Counted from the first letter of the stretch, positions 22,057-33,104 are shown. The stretch is 64,000 bases of DNA from Sepiola atlantica (GCA_963556195.1 OY744544.1:45348484-45412483); one strand, 5' to 3'. Program-made: numbers and translations. The notes: a model not told the origin generated them from the sequence alone.

Positions 22057-22590
22057 ACAGCATAATCATGTTGATACACTGGTTCTCATTAGGTCACCAA
22101 AGTAAAGTGACGTTCGGTGACCATTTGGAAATACCAGGTGCTGTATGTGGGAGGATGGTGAAACCTCTCTGGAAAAAAATAATATATAGCCCTGAAGATA
22201 CTTTTAGCAAGTACCTCAGTATAACCTACTAATCTACACACATGGTGACACAACAGGAAAACTGCCCCCCCCCCCCCAGGCGGAAGTTCTGCTCTCAATC
22301 GTGTGGTGAAGCACTTTGGAGGGAGTATGCAATTTTTTTTATAAATTGCATGTAACTCAATACAAAGGAGAAGAAGGTAGCATTTCAAAATATTTCTGCG
22401 GTAAGCTATTCTAATTATTTCCATCTTCAGGATTGTTCTCCTCATCTTGGTGTTTGTTTTTGTTGTTCACAATATTTCAGCCATCACACTCTACAGCCTT
22501 CTTAACTAATTTCCAGTGATAAAAATCGGAATTTTATATTTACAGATGACTCGGATAACCTATAATTTGTCTCCATCTTTCATGAATATT

Positions 22591-22692
22591 AACCCAGTCT
22601 AATAATACTAACCCAGTCTAATAATACTAAACCAGTCTAATAATACTAAACCAGTCTAATAATACTAAACCAGTCTAATAATACTAAACCAG
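22591..22692. repeat. 17-18-bp tandem repeat, ~6 copies
   Basis: Unit AAACCAGTCTAATAATACT with minor variation (AACCC in the first copies). Confidence 0.9.
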
Positions 22693-22699
22693 TTCTCAC

Positions 22700-23290
22700 A
22701 TCAGTATTTGAATTACTAAAAAGAAGCGCCCATGTGTAATTGAGATGCTGTCTCTTTCCATGTCTTAAGCTGGAGCTCACCAGATGCATCTCTGTTTTTA
22801 CAGGGTTACATACCATGAGTCCCAACGGATCATCACTCCACTTGGCTCATCATCATCGAGATAGAAATGGTTTCTGGGAACCCCAGACAACGAGCCAAAA
22901 CAGCATGCCACTTTATTTGTACAAATAAGTTAAATATTATTTTACATGCTCAAAATTCTCCATGTTTACCCTGACAATTCATGACTATTCTCGATTGTGT
23001 TTAACGACTTTTATGTAGACTTTTTTGTTTATTATGCCTGTTAAATAGAACTCTCTTTTTGTGTATTAGGTCTCTCGTACATTTGTTGTTGACAAACTTT
23101 CTGTGAGAGAATAAATATAAGTTTATTCATGTAAATACAGAGGTCTCATCATCATCATCGTTTTTTTTTCAACGATCGTGTTTATCCAATATGGTGACAC
23201 CTGTGATGGAGAAGCTGTCCACCATATGCATCAACATGAAAATATATAAAATCGAACATCCAATATAAGAAGGCTTATAGGACCAATGAT
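22700..23290. other. unassigned stretch
   Basis: No recognised feature. The open frame at 22740-22928 has no family pattern. Confidence 0.35.
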
Positions 23291-23295
23291 TATCT

Positions 23296-23670
23296 TTATT
23301 TACTTCTCTGCAGGAGTTAGGCACAAGGCCAGTTTTATCTTACTCCCACAAGTAAGATGTGACCACAGCTTGGGTCGAGTAAGTGGGGTTTAAAAAGCCA
23401 GCGCCCGAGAAAGTGAGCACTCTGGCCATTAAAAATTGCCTGGGCAGCCCCGTTGGCATTCCCCGGTAGGGGCACCTCAGGCAGTAAGCAATAAACTTAC
23501 TTCTCCCCAAAGAGAGGAGGCGAAGCCTGGGAGGGTGGACCTCATAGAACTGCACAGGACAAACCCACAGACAGGTGGAATCAAGACCCGAAGGACAAGA
23601 CGACACCCGTCTATAGGGTGCAGTATCCATCGGAACAGATATTACACTTTGATCTTAGCCAAAAGGACCT
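23296..23670 (-). mobile_element. long-form U2-headed SINE, copy 2 (best U2 head)
   Basis: Read on the minus strand, the element begins with CCTTTTGGCTAAGATCAAAG then TGTAATATCTGTT (23665-23634). This matches U2 snRNA positions ~13-45 with one inserted A and one A/G change, and includes the segment of U2 that pairs with the intron branch point. A ~310-bp body and the tail CTTGTGCCTAACTCCTGCAG follow. It is nearly identical to 5710-6078. The 3' end of U2 is absent, so this is not a U2 gene. The head probably came from a reverse-transcribed U2 RNA joined to an existing SINE body. Confidence 0.9.
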
Positions 23671-23671
23671 T

Positions 23672-24060
23672 GAACCCTTGACCCACTACTAGTCGCTTGC
23701 ACCTTTTACCTCAGCTAGGCTAGTACTTATTTATACACTTTTGTCGATTGTTTTGCTTACGACATCTGTGATTCCAAAACATTCACCCATCTAAGTAGTA
23801 ACCAGACTCAACGTTGACATTGATGATCTGATGAGAACCAATATTTCAATGTGATTTGTATAAGTTAGTATAAATAAAATTATTATGGTCTTCCATAACA
23901 AAAAAGTCTGATTTTCATTAATAAATCATAACATGGTTGTATAAGTTTATATACATATTTATATAGATAGATGGTGACCTGCTTTATTTTAGCTTTGTTT
24001 CTATATGTTGCCATATTCATCAAAAATATCTCACAAAATTGAATGGTCGTCTTGCTTGTG
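23672..24060. other. unassigned stretch
   Basis: AT-rich, no recognised feature. Confidence 0.35.
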
Positions 24061-24065
24061 ATTTT

Positions 24066-24290
24066 TTTATATATAGTAATGAGTCACCACTTACCAAAGC
24101 CCAAAAGCTACTCGAGGATAAGGGTTGATGAGATTGTCAATTGGATTGATGAACAATATCACGAGAGGATTGGAGACGATGGATGGAAAGGGTAGGATTT
24201 GATTACTTGAAAGGACAGCTTGACAAGTATTTGTTGACATTGGACTTGAAGATGATCATGTTGTAGTCAGCAGGGATATAGTCCAACGGT
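24066..24290 (+). repeat. dispersed repeat, family E, copy 2
   Basis: Shares ATGAGTCACCACTTACCAAA and GACAAGTATTTGTTGACATT with 18484-18860; ends before the open-frame part of that copy. Confidence 0.65.
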
Positions 24291-24299
24291 ATTGTGTTT

Positions 24300-25195
24300 T
24301 ATGAAATTGTAGCTCAGGCGAGCACCTACCACGATTCAAACTACTGTAACATTTTGACTTCAAAATAAGCATTTGGTACACAACAATTCAGAACAATCAC
24401 TAATCTTTCGTAATCTTCTTTGAATCTATTGTTTCAAATATAAGTAAATGATGATCAAAAAACTGAAAGTTTTTGTTTTTTTTAAATACAGCAAATAGAA
24501 AAAAGGGGGAAAAATTAGGATTACTACATAAAACTTGTAAATTACTTTTTAAATAAAAACTAAATAATCTAAAAAAAACAAAAGAATGACAAAAATAAAT
24601 AAATGTTTAATCATTCTCATCCATTATAATATGAAGATTAATTATCTGACAAACTTTTGTAGGAGTTCAACTTCATCTTTAGCAGGTGATGAAATTATCA
24701 GATGGAGAAGGAAAGATGTTAATTTTAGTTTGAAAACGAATGTATTTACAGTGAGATTTATTTCAGATGTAAAGCAACCAACACAGCAACAGATGTTTTA
24801 TATCAGTGTTTTGTTGTCGTCAGCTATTCTTAGTCATAAACGATTGCTGATTTGTGTTGCATGGTTGTAAATATATATATATGTGTGTGTGTGTGTATTA
24901 CCTACAAGAAAAAAATAAAATAAAATAAAAAGTAATTTAAAACAGCAAATTTCTCCCAGAAGGGAACCGACTTTACCTATAAGCAACCCCACAGATCAAA
25001 ATATGGCTGATGAAAGCCAGAGAGTGATTTATAATTAAAACTTAAGAAACCCCATTTTTTGCTTAGGTCTGCTTCCCCAGCTTGAAACCATAGATACCAT
25101 GTTGATCTGAACTTCTGTAACATTATAAATAAATAAATATTACGTTCTTATTGAATAATTGACCACTCTATTGGATTTATTTCTACCCAATGGAA
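24300..25195. other. unassigned stretch
   Basis: A 94-codon plus-strand open frame (24586-24870) has no recognisable domain. A short TA/TG run lies at 24871-24897. Nothing else was recognised. Confidence 0.35.
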
Positions 25196-25224
25196 CCAAA
25201 AATGTATATATATATATATTGAAA

Positions 25225-25333
25225 ATGAAAACAAAAATATCATTTATGCATTCATCAATGTTTTGTCTTTATTTCAAGACTTCCTCAGGATGATTGGTCT
25301 GAATAATATTTTGGGTTTTCATTTTCCATTATC

Positions 25334-25334
<1 letters not shown>
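25225..25334 (-). repeat. Penelope-type terminal remnant with hammerhead-like core
   Basis: On the minus strand CTGAGGA (25288-25282) is followed by GTCTT...AAGAC as a good stem II, then AAAAC in place of GAAAC. It is the sibling of 12900-12960. The G-to-A change in the core should be inactivating. Confidence 0.5.

Positions 25335-25385
<51 letters not shown>
25335..25385. repeat. (TA)n microsatellite
   Basis: About 25 TA dinucleotides. Confidence 0.95.
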
Positions 25386-25387
<2 letters not shown>

Positions 25388-25489
25388 TATTTCATGTATC
25401 CACATAAAATTTTATAAGGAGATATAATTTTTATCTATCAATTTTCAGTATTTACTTCAACAGTGCTCGATACGTACGTAGAGCTAGGT

Positions 25490-26135
25490 AGTAAGCTATG
25501 AAAATATATTTATCCCCGGAGGGAATCTTCAGGCTAAAATGCATGGAGTTATTTTTGCCGGGTGTTTTTATATACACAGCTGGCTAGTTAACCAATCAGA
25601 TTCTTTGTTGTTCTCTCAGCCAATCGTTGGGCTTCTCGCCAACAAAGGTGTGGTTATTGTTACTTTCTCCCTATATCCTGTTCTATTGTTCTTTCTTTAG
25701 ATTGGTCTATATCCTGTTTCCTTTGTTGTGTCAATATTATGGGTGAATTTATTTTATTTTATTTTAACACGTGGTTCCTTGTATTTCTATTTTAGGTTTT
25801 TATTTTTAAATTGTTCATTTTTTAAATTTTTTTAATAGTTTTTGTTAATTTATTTATCTATCGTTAGCCTAAGGTAAATTTATTTCTGTGTAGGCAGCTT
25901 TTTGGCTATTTCACTTCTACAGTTTAATAGATTTCGAGCGTCTTTAAAATTTAGGATTTCAAATTTTTTTTTTTCCTGAGAGAACAACAAAGAATCTGAT
26001 TATTTAACTAGCCAGCCGTGTATATAAAAACACCCGGCAAAAATAACTCCATGCATTTTAGCCTGAAGATTCTCTCCGGGGATGAAACGTGGGAGCCTCT
26101 GTGTAGCTTAATTGCCATAAATATATTTTCATAGC
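25490..26135. repeat. inverted repeat pair, ~130-bp arms, ~350-bp spacer
   Basis: The left arm (about 25490-25622) is the reverse complement of about 25974-26135 with few differences; both contain GGCTAAAATGCATGGAGTTA or its complement. The right arm carries a hammerhead-like core, CTGAAGA (26063-26069) to GAAAC (26084-26088). In the left arm the GAAAC part has changed. The spacer is T-rich and unremarkable. Confidence 0.8.
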
Positions 26136-26500
26136 TTATATATATATATATATATAATATTTAACAATATAAAAAACAATTCTTTTATATAGTTCAGATC
26201 GATTCTAATGAGAATCAATTTCCAAAGGAAGACAAAGCTCAATATCCAAACCTTTAAAGATTAGTTAAAAATGTTTCTAAAAATTGCAATAGAGCTATCA
26301 ATAAATAAAATTACATATTAGCATTATATCATACTATGATTTCATGTAAGTTTCAAAGCCAAAAAAATCTTTCACATATTTCTGGAGAAAATTCACAGAA
26401 TACTTGAACAAAATCCAAGCTATCATATGAACGCCCCATCTTCAAAAATAATATTAGTCAGATGTTTATATATATAGGATTCACTTCTAAACTGATTAAC
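26136..26500. other. TA tract and family B start; otherwise unassigned
   Basis: TA repeats at 26139-26158. GGATTCACTTCTAAACTGAT near 26478 matches the start of family B and is cut short by LINE sequence at about 26505. Confidence 0.45.
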
Positions 26501-26504
26501 CAAT

Positions 26505-27000
26505 CATTGAAGTCACCTGTTCTGCACATATCTCCCTATACTGTTCAGATTTAATCTGAGGTCATCAGATCTAAGCCTGTCTTTAAGACTCACATTACAC
26601 ACCCATCATATCATTTTCATATAATTATTCTCTATGCAACACATATCCTCAATCTTCACTGGCCAGGTTTCACTTCCATACATCATCACACTGTGTACAC
26701 AAGCCTGATAGACTCTTCCCTTGGGCGACAGTGGTAATGCTCTGCTAGTTAGTAATGACAGAAATTCCCCGAACTTACTCCATCCAGGTGCTCATGTGAT
26801 TAAGAGTGGATGGAGTAAGTGTCAGCGAACAACACTAGCACCTGCTCCTCCCCGCCCTCCAAATGGTATCAGCAAGGTAACAAAACTTCTCAACAACCTC
26901 AATAGCTTCGCCATCTAAATATACTTTCTCCACATCTGAGTTCTCATCCATCTCGATTGCCTTACACTTCTTGTACACAAACTGGTCCTCTCTCAACTTA
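26505..27000 (-). pseudogene. LINE reverse transcriptase C-terminal fragment
   Basis: The minus strand aligns by eye with 7036-7520 and 31801-32320. It contains a VYQAC/VYTV region, YGSETW-like and IRLVYTV-like pieces in shifting frames, and a region resembling KFCYLGDTIWRAG upstream. Several stops and frameshifts; no catalytic core. Confidence 0.7.
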
Positions 27001-27009
27001 TCAGTTTTT

Positions 27010-27660
27010 TTTTTGTTTTTTTTAACTTTTGTTCACCCCCAAACGAGGTATATTGTCACTGAGACGTAAGGGGCTACTGTGATTAAAGGCCAGATTTATG
27101 GAAGCATCCGAAGTGGGGAGTTGTGCATCAAGATATTTGTTTATATTACATTTAAATTTCTACATGTTGGTACAGTCGGAGAAACAGAGAGCAGGGAGGG
27201 AATTTCACAGACAAGGCATCCAAAAAAAGAAGCTATAAAGTAGAAAGTTTTCCAGCATTTCAAGAGCTCGAAAATGAAAAGAGTAGAATTGTGCTGCAAG
27301 TCGGATTGATCAAGGCTAATTATAGTTTGGGAGCGCAGTAAGTTCATCGGAGCACATTCCATGGAAGTACGTATGAAACAAGCACAGGGATGCAACATTG
27401 CGGTGATAGGACAGGGGCTGGAGCTTGGTAGACATTGTGGGACCTATTAGATTAGAGACTCTTTTCTGCACCCTATCGAGGAGGTAGAGACTAGTGGTTT
27501 GAGCACTAGCCCAGTTGTGACAACAATACTCCATGCATGGGCGAATGGTGGCTTTGTAAGGATATAGGATACTGGCAGGTGTGAGAAGTTTTCTAGCCCG
27601 GTAGAGGGAGCCTACCTTTTTGCGGCAGACGAGGCAGTATTCCAATTCATGTTTCCTGTG
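27010..27660 (-). pseudogene. jockey/CR1-like LINE C-terminal fragment
   Basis: The minus strand encodes LYRARKLLTPASILYPYKAT, then IRPCMEYCCHNWASA, then LDRVQKRVSNLIG and HRNVASLCLFHTYFHGMCSD (27316-27645). These are the classic C-terminal motifs of jockey/CR1-clade reverse transcriptases. A neighbouring frame continues with FWMPCLWNSLPALCF (near 27200), the usual next motif. At least one frameshift separates them. It belongs to a different LINE family from 26505-27000, although it abuts it. Confidence 0.85.
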
Positions 27661-28095
27661 AATGTTAGGCCGAGGAGTTTAAATGTTTAAAGGAGTTGAG
27701 AGCAAAATTAAAAACAATGAATTTGATAGGATTTGAACCCGGCATAAGCGATTCCATAGTCTGCAATGCTATCCATTAAGCAATCAAATATACGCCGTCT
27801 GAAGATGAAATTTATCAAACTGTCATTAGGTTTCATTACAAAATGTTGCAGAAAAAGAAAATGTTAAAAATCAAATATTGGATCCTAAACAAACCAACAA
27901 TCAGTATTTGGAATAGAGACCGCATCATCTTTGGGTGATTTAAAAAAAAAAAAAAAAAAATTTGTTTTTTTTAAATATTGCAGATTTTTGTTACCATGTT
28001 TAGTGCAAAATTATCAAAAAAGAAAATTTTTTTAATTTATTTTCAAACACGAATTCTTTTATTCTTAGAGATTATTTATAAAATGAGCACTTACT
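27661..28095. other. unassigned AT-rich stretch
   Basis: A- and T-runs near 27940-27970; no recognised feature. Confidence 0.35.
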
Positions 28096-28099
28096 TTAT

Positions 28100-28137
28100 T
28101 TCAGTTACACTTACTTTATAGTCAGTGTAACTGAAAT
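28100..28137. repeat. small palindrome
   Basis: TTTCAGTTACACT and AGTGTAACTGAAA flank a 12-base loop; related sequence (TTTTACTTACACTGGCTATA) recurs near 28190. Confidence 0.8.
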
Positions 28138-28363
28138 TCCTCTTTTCGAAGGTAAAAAGTTGTTTCTGTTAAAACAAGGGATTTTACTTACACTGGCTAT
28201 AAAGAAGTGAGTGTACATTTTACGATGAAGGAATAATAGTAAAAAAAATTGTGTGTGTGTGCGTGAAGGGGGGGGGGGGGTCATGCTCTAAACATGCCAA
28301 TCGACAATTATGTTTTTTAAAGAATTATTTATAAAAGGAAATTATGAAAAGACTATGTTATCT

Positions 28364-28831
28364 CTATTTCGAAGCTTTGCTAGTTTGTTTTTTCTTTCCC
28401 AATCTATAAAGATAAGGTATGAACAAAACTAAGCACCTGTTTGGCAAGGGAAAAGAAGAATTAGAAATTAAACAACAACAAAAAGGAAATGAAATAGAAG
28501 CTGAATACTGAAAATAAACGTTCTTAAAATACAAGAACATTATCTGGCGTCGAGAGTGCCTAAAATAAATAGAGTGGATGTCAAAAAAAGGGGCAGATTT
28601 TCTAGCTTTCCTTTTCGTTCTGACATTCTTCAGATTTGTTAAGTACCAGAAGATTTGTTGTGCAATTTCAAGACTTAACGCAACAAATGTTGACTCAAAT
28701 CCTCCTGCAAGACATTCACAGCAAGAACTCGTTTTTTTACCCCAACTGAAAAGAACGTTCCTTTCGTCCTTTGTGTGCCTAGCATCGAACAGAATTTTCA
28801 TGAACAGAGTTTTTTTCCAAGAACTTTCCAT
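28364..28831 (-). CDS. 155-codon open frame inside repeat family E (function unknown)
   Basis: The minus strand has an uninterrupted frame beginning MESSWKKTLFMKILFDARHT and containing KKTSSCCECL. The first ~45 residues are matched by the open frame at 18707-18892 in another family E copy, with M-E-x-S-W-K-x-T-L-F-M-x-I-x-F-D-x-R-H and the CCECL motif kept. I do not recognise the protein. The match may reflect nucleotide identity between repeat copies and not selection. No signal peptide or membrane segment is obvious. Treat as a hypothetical repeat-borne open frame. Confidence 0.25.
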   Translation of the reverse strand: MESSWKKTLFMKILFDARHTKDERNVLFSWGKKTSSCCECLAGGFESTFVALSLEIAQQIFWYLTNLKNVRTKRKARKSAPFFDIHSIYFRHSRRQIMFLYFKNVYFQYSASISFPFCCCLISNSSFPLPNRCLVLFIPYLYRLGKKKQTSKASK

Positions 28832-29045
28832 CTATACACACATTACCACGAAACTGCTTCCCTTCAGATTACAACATGGTCATGAAAAAATCCAATGTCA
28901 ACAAATACTTGTCATAAACTCTGTTCATTCTATTCATCATTTTCAATCCTCTCATAATATTCTTCATCATTCAACTGACAATCCGTCCATCTCATTAACC
29001 ATTATCCTCGAGTGGCTTTTGGCCTTGATAAGTTGTGACTCATTA
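28690..29045 (-). repeat. dispersed repeat, family E, copy 3
   Basis: Reverse complement of 18484-18845 with moderate divergence, including AATGTCAACAAATACTTGTC and GTGGCTTTTGGCCTTGATAA. Confidence 0.7.
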
Positions 29046-29109
29046 AGAAAAAAAGATAAAAAGTCCGGTGTAAAAGCTTTAAATTGATATAAAAAAGAAA
29101 CGAGAGTAG

Positions 29110-29520
29110 AAAGTGACTAACTTTGGGTTTACTTTCGACAGCCTCATAACTCTCGCCTCCCTTATTTCGTCCCTTATCTTGTTCCTTATCTTGTCCCTTA
29201 TCTTGTCCCTTATCTTGTCCCTTATTTCGTCCCTTATTTTGTCCCTTATCTTGTCCCTTATCTTGTCCCTTATCTTGTCCCTTATCTTGTCCCTTATCTT
29301 GTCCCTTATCTTGTCCCTTATTTTGTCCCTTTCTTGTCCCTTAACTTGTCCCTTATTTTGTCCCTTATTTCGTCCCTTATTTTGTCCCTTATTTTGTCCC
29401 TTATTTCGTCCCTTATTTTGTCCCTTATTTCGTCCCTTATCTTGTCCCTTATTTTTTCCCTTATGTTGTCCCTTATTTTGTCCTATATGTGAGGGCATTC
29501 CATGAGCGATGTTTTTGAAC
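29110..29520 (+). repeat. LINE-derived segment with internal 12-bp minisatellite
   Basis: The flanks match 29820-29912: GGGTTTACTTTCGACAGCCT on the left and GTGAGGGCATTCCATGAGCG on the right. In the 29.8 kb copy the interior has one CTTATTTTGTCC unit; here it has about 27 (29155-29485). Variants TTATCTTGTCCC, TTATTTTGTCCC and TTATTTCGTCCC occur in blocks. The open frames on both strands are consequences of the 12-base period. Confidence 0.9.
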
Positions 29521-29819
29521 AAGGGAAAGAATTGCTGTCTTCTGGTTCGGTATCTATCCATTTAACACTTATCGTTGGCTAGTTTTTGACCTTAAAGTAG
29601 TATTTTTTTTAGCTTCATGCCTTGTCTGGAGCAATTTCCATAAAAAAATAATAATAAAAAAAAGATAAAATTGCCAATCAAATAATAATTCATCATCCAC
29701 ATGACAATAAAAAATCATAATTTGTGATGAAGAATGGAAAACTCGAAATAACGGAAGGTATAATTGAGAAGCCATAAGATCATTTAACCAATTCTTTTAC
29801 TATAAATACCAAGTCATCC

Positions 29820-30370
29820 TGGAAGTGAACTTTCGGTTTACTTTCGACAGTCTCGTAACTCTTGCTTCCCTTATTTTGTCCTATATGCGAGGACATTCCA
29901 TGAGCGATGTTGTCAGCGGGTGCAAGTATATTGCCTAGTGAGATTACCGGAAAGCACCGCGATAAAGTGGCCATGTGAGTTGTGGGTATGCTAGGAGATG
30001 TGCAGAACATAAGGATTAAGTGTACCAACAAGTTGGATCACCATTAACCGTTGGCAGTCACAAAAAAATGGAGATATTAGAATTACTTGGGATGTGACAC
30101 AGATAGGAAACTGAAGCACAATCGAACAGATATTATTTTGGTGCAGAAAGAGTGGCCACTAATTGAGATAGTTATAACAGCTGACATGAACGTAGAGAAT
30201 GTGGATAGATATCTCGACTAAGACCTTCTCACATTCGAAATCAAAAGCATCCACAGTTTCAAAAGTGACAGTGATACCTAGTGTGTTTGGTGCACTTGGA
30301 ACCATCTTAAAGAACGCAAGACCGAGCATAGGATATTCAATCCACTTGACACCACTGAAGATGCACAGTT
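29820..30370 (+). pseudogene. LINE C-terminal fragment, R4/Dong-like, copy 2
   Basis: Across frames the plus strand encodes CPIC, HRDKVAM, NIRIKCTNKLDHH, RITWDVTQ, DIILVQKEWPLIEIVI, DMNVENVDRYLD, LLTFEIKSIHS, then KVTVIPSVFGALGTILKNA. Their order matches the CCHC-then-endonuclease C terminus of R4/Dong-type elements and parallels the 7856-9080 copy. The KEWPLIEIVI and FGALGTI motifs are the clearest. Frameshifts and stops make it non-functional. Confidence 0.75.
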
Positions 30371-30384
30371 GTCGACCATACCTT

Positions 30385-30566
30385 TGTAGCAGTCATAGAG
30401 TAGATTTACTTTGTATTGCGTATCAGTGTCCCTGTGAGCTAGTTTGGCCAATCAGCTCGCAGGGCGCATTGATATTATTAGTTCCCTAAGGGACTACTTG
30501 AGCTCAAACTAGCTCACAGGGACACTGATACACAATACAAAGTAAATCTACTTCATGACTGCTACA
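30385..30566. repeat. inverted repeat, 61-bp arms, 60-bp spacer
   Basis: TGTAGCAGTCATAGAGTAGA at 30385 returns as its near-perfect reverse complement ending GACTGCTACA at 30566. The left arm is continuous with the end of the R4-like fragment, so the right arm is probably an inverted duplication of that LINE end. Confidence 0.9.
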
Positions 30567-31010
30567 CCTTGAATAGTTCACCTTACTGTGGGAAATGTTG
30601 TGTCTCAGCTTCAGGAAGTAGCTGAGACATGACTTAGAAGACCCAGTTGAGCATCAAAGAAATGGAGAAAATAGTAATATATTAATGATAATAATAACCC
30701 TCCCCCCCCCCCCTGAAAAATAATGCACACATGCATGTGGTGGCACCAGCCTCGGCTGATACTATACAAAATGGTCATGAAAAGTCAAGGAAAGACCGAA
30801 GATGGAAGCAATATCCAGACCTCTACTAGAAGGACGTGGAGGATGCAGGAACCAGAAAAGACCAATGGTCATTGCTAGTGAGAAATCAATGGTAAACGGC
30901 TGTTGTGATAATGAAAAATGATATGCAACGGTTATCAAATGAGGCAGACTCCAGAGAACACCATTGGTTATTATCAGTGAGAAATCACTGACAATGACTT
31001 GTGTTAAAAC
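30567..31010 (+). repeat. LINE 3' tail sequence
   Basis: CAATGGTAAACGGCTG near 30888 and the CCTCTACTAGAAGG region near 30820 match the end of the 7856-9080 copy (ATGGTAAACGGCTGG near 9079). A poly-C tract lies at 30701-30713. Confidence 0.55.
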
Positions 31011-31800
31011 AACTTCTCATGAGTAAATAATAAAAATAAATTCTATAAAGTTTATTGAATATTTTTTTAATCGCAAGAAACTCTCCAATGTTTCCAACAT
31101 CCTGTATTTAATGCAATTAACCCATTTTTTTATGATGAACCTGATTACAACATTTAACTCAAGAACGTAACGATGTTTTAAAACGATCATTTTTATTTAA
31201 AATAAATAATGTAATAGGCCTTTTCTTAACAAAATAATAACTTAATCTACTCATGTTTCACTTTTTAAACTTTTGCGACTATTTACTTGTTGTTTTTTCC
31301 CCCTTATATGTTAAGTTCCAGATCATGTGAGAACGGAGCAAGCAACCGTTGATTGATTTAGCCATGTGGTCACAAATATAGAACGGTGACTCAGGAGCTC
31401 ACGTCCTCTTTCCCCCTTTTTCGTTTAACCACCAAAATGACAACATCATTTGTTCATTGCTCTTATCCACTGAAACCAGTTCTGTTGACGATGCGGTCAG
31501 GCGTTGCTATCAGTAATCGTTGACATGTTTTGAGAGAACATGCAATCAGTATCTCTCTATCGAGACCAGTTCGAGTCACACGTTTTTCTTTTTAGACTGG
31601 ATCTCTACAAATGTTTGCTAAGTCCGCTTTTCATTATGTCCACATATTAATAAGCTTTGACATGCATGCATACTTTGGTGTATTACTTGTAAACACAGAT
31701 CAATCCTGTTATATTTTATAAGATTTAAATTCTCTTGTGCTTATCTGTTTTGTTAATGTGTAAGAACAATTAAGAAACTGATAAATTCTTATATGCTGAT
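31011..31800. other. unassigned AT-rich stretch
   Basis: No recognised repeat, RNA or protein motif. Confidence 0.35.
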
Positions 31801-32320
31801 TAAAATTTAAATCTAGTGAAGTCGTTCAGAAGTTTTGTTAACTTGGTGATACCATTGGAGCACAGGGTGGAGCTGGTGCTTATGTGATTGCAAGAGTGTG
31901 GATGAAGTAAATGTCAGCGAGCAATTACTAACCAGCAGAACGTTACCACTGTCGTACGAAGGCATGTTTATGAAGTGTGATGATGTATGGAAGTGAAACC
32001 TAACCAATGAGGGTTGAGGGCATGTGTTGTATAGAGAGAAATGATATGAGAATGATACAAAGGATGCATAACGTGAGTCTTAAACACAAGCTTAGATCTG
32101 ATGACCTCAGAGGAAGATTAAATATGGACAGTAGACTTTGTTGGTATGGTCACATTGAAAGAATGGAGGAGATTTCTTGGGTAGTAGATGTAGAACAATG
32201 GGGGTAGCAGGGTCTGTTGGTGGGGAAGACCAAAGAAACCATAGGAGCAAGTGATAAGGATGGACTTGCCAATTTCTAAAAGCCGTCCAACACATGCCAG
32301 CATATAAAACCGACGTTAAA
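31801..32320 (+). pseudogene. LINE reverse transcriptase C-terminal fragment
   Basis: The plus strand encodes ERNDMRMIQRMHNVSLKHKL, then LRGRLNMDSR, then LCWYGHIERMEEISWV (32007-32200). An LGDTIGAQGGAGAYVIARVW piece lies upstream in another frame. Same family as 7036-7520 and 26505-27000, opposite orientation to both. It lacks the catalytic domain. Confidence 0.8.
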
Positions 32321-32619
32321 CCGAAGATGTATGATGTATATAAATTGCTTCTAAGAATTCTTTAAGGATTGTCAATCCTTCAGCTTTTATTATCATTTTT
32401 TTTTTTTAATATATAAAACAAAGGGCCGTACATATATTACAAATTATTCCTCACCCTTCAAAACAGTTTCCGATTATCCTATACATCCGCCCAAAGAGTT
32501 TTCTTTGCAAAGCAGATGTTTCAGTTTTAGAAGCGTGGGTTGATTTTATTTGGGTGGAGAGATTTAAAGTAACAAAAATAGAAAAAAAATGAAATTTTGT
32601 TTAGGAATTTTTTTAGATG

Positions 32620-32945
32620 AGAATTCATAACTTGTATTATTCGGACTACTGTTCTCAAAGATAAAGTGCTAAGCACTAATCAGTTAAGGGACAGTCTTCT
32701 GGAGGTTGAAGGTTCGATACTTAAGACTTCTACTCGGTCATGGCTGACGGAACAAGAACAATCTACCCCTGTGGATTAAATAAAGGGTTCTGTTCGAAAT
32801 TCTGTACAGATTCTCGAGTGTGACAAGACGCACTTGAAATTTGGAGGTTACATCGGCCGAAACGTTGTGAGAATAACATTTAAGATGAGCTCGGAACAGT
32901 AGTCCGAATAATCCAAATATAAAAGATTTAATTTATTCACTAGTC
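32620..32945 (+). repeat. family C, copy 3, with decayed hammerhead-like core
   Basis: Reverse-complement counterpart of 4735-5000. GAAAC is at 32859-32863 with a possible stem II GGTTACATCGGCC, but CTGANGA has changed to CTTGAAA. The segment ends AGTCCGAATAATCC, as in the other copies. Confidence 0.6.
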
Positions 32946-33104
32946 TGTAGATGGAAGACTTACGGGATGGTAAATATCAAACATTTCAACTCTTTCAAAA
33001 TATTTCCTAGAATTAATAAACTTCATTGAAAAGCAAAAAAAATAAATCAAGACTTTTCTGAAAATTGAAGGATGGTCATTACTTTGAAAATGACTTTCGG
33101 TAAA

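Noticed and set aside
23634..23672. U2 snRNA gene or pseudogene
   Set aside because: Only about the first 45 nt of U2 are represented, with no Sm site or 3' stem-loops, and a common SINE body follows in many copies.
24586..24870. 94-codon open frame as an exon
   Set aside because: No recognisable domain, AT-driven composition, no splice or start context I could support.
29079..29561. Lysine/arginine-rich 160-codon frame (RDKI/KGQN repeats) as a nucleic-acid-binding protein
   Set aside because: It is the antisense reading of a 12-bp minisatellite that exists as one unit in the sister copy.
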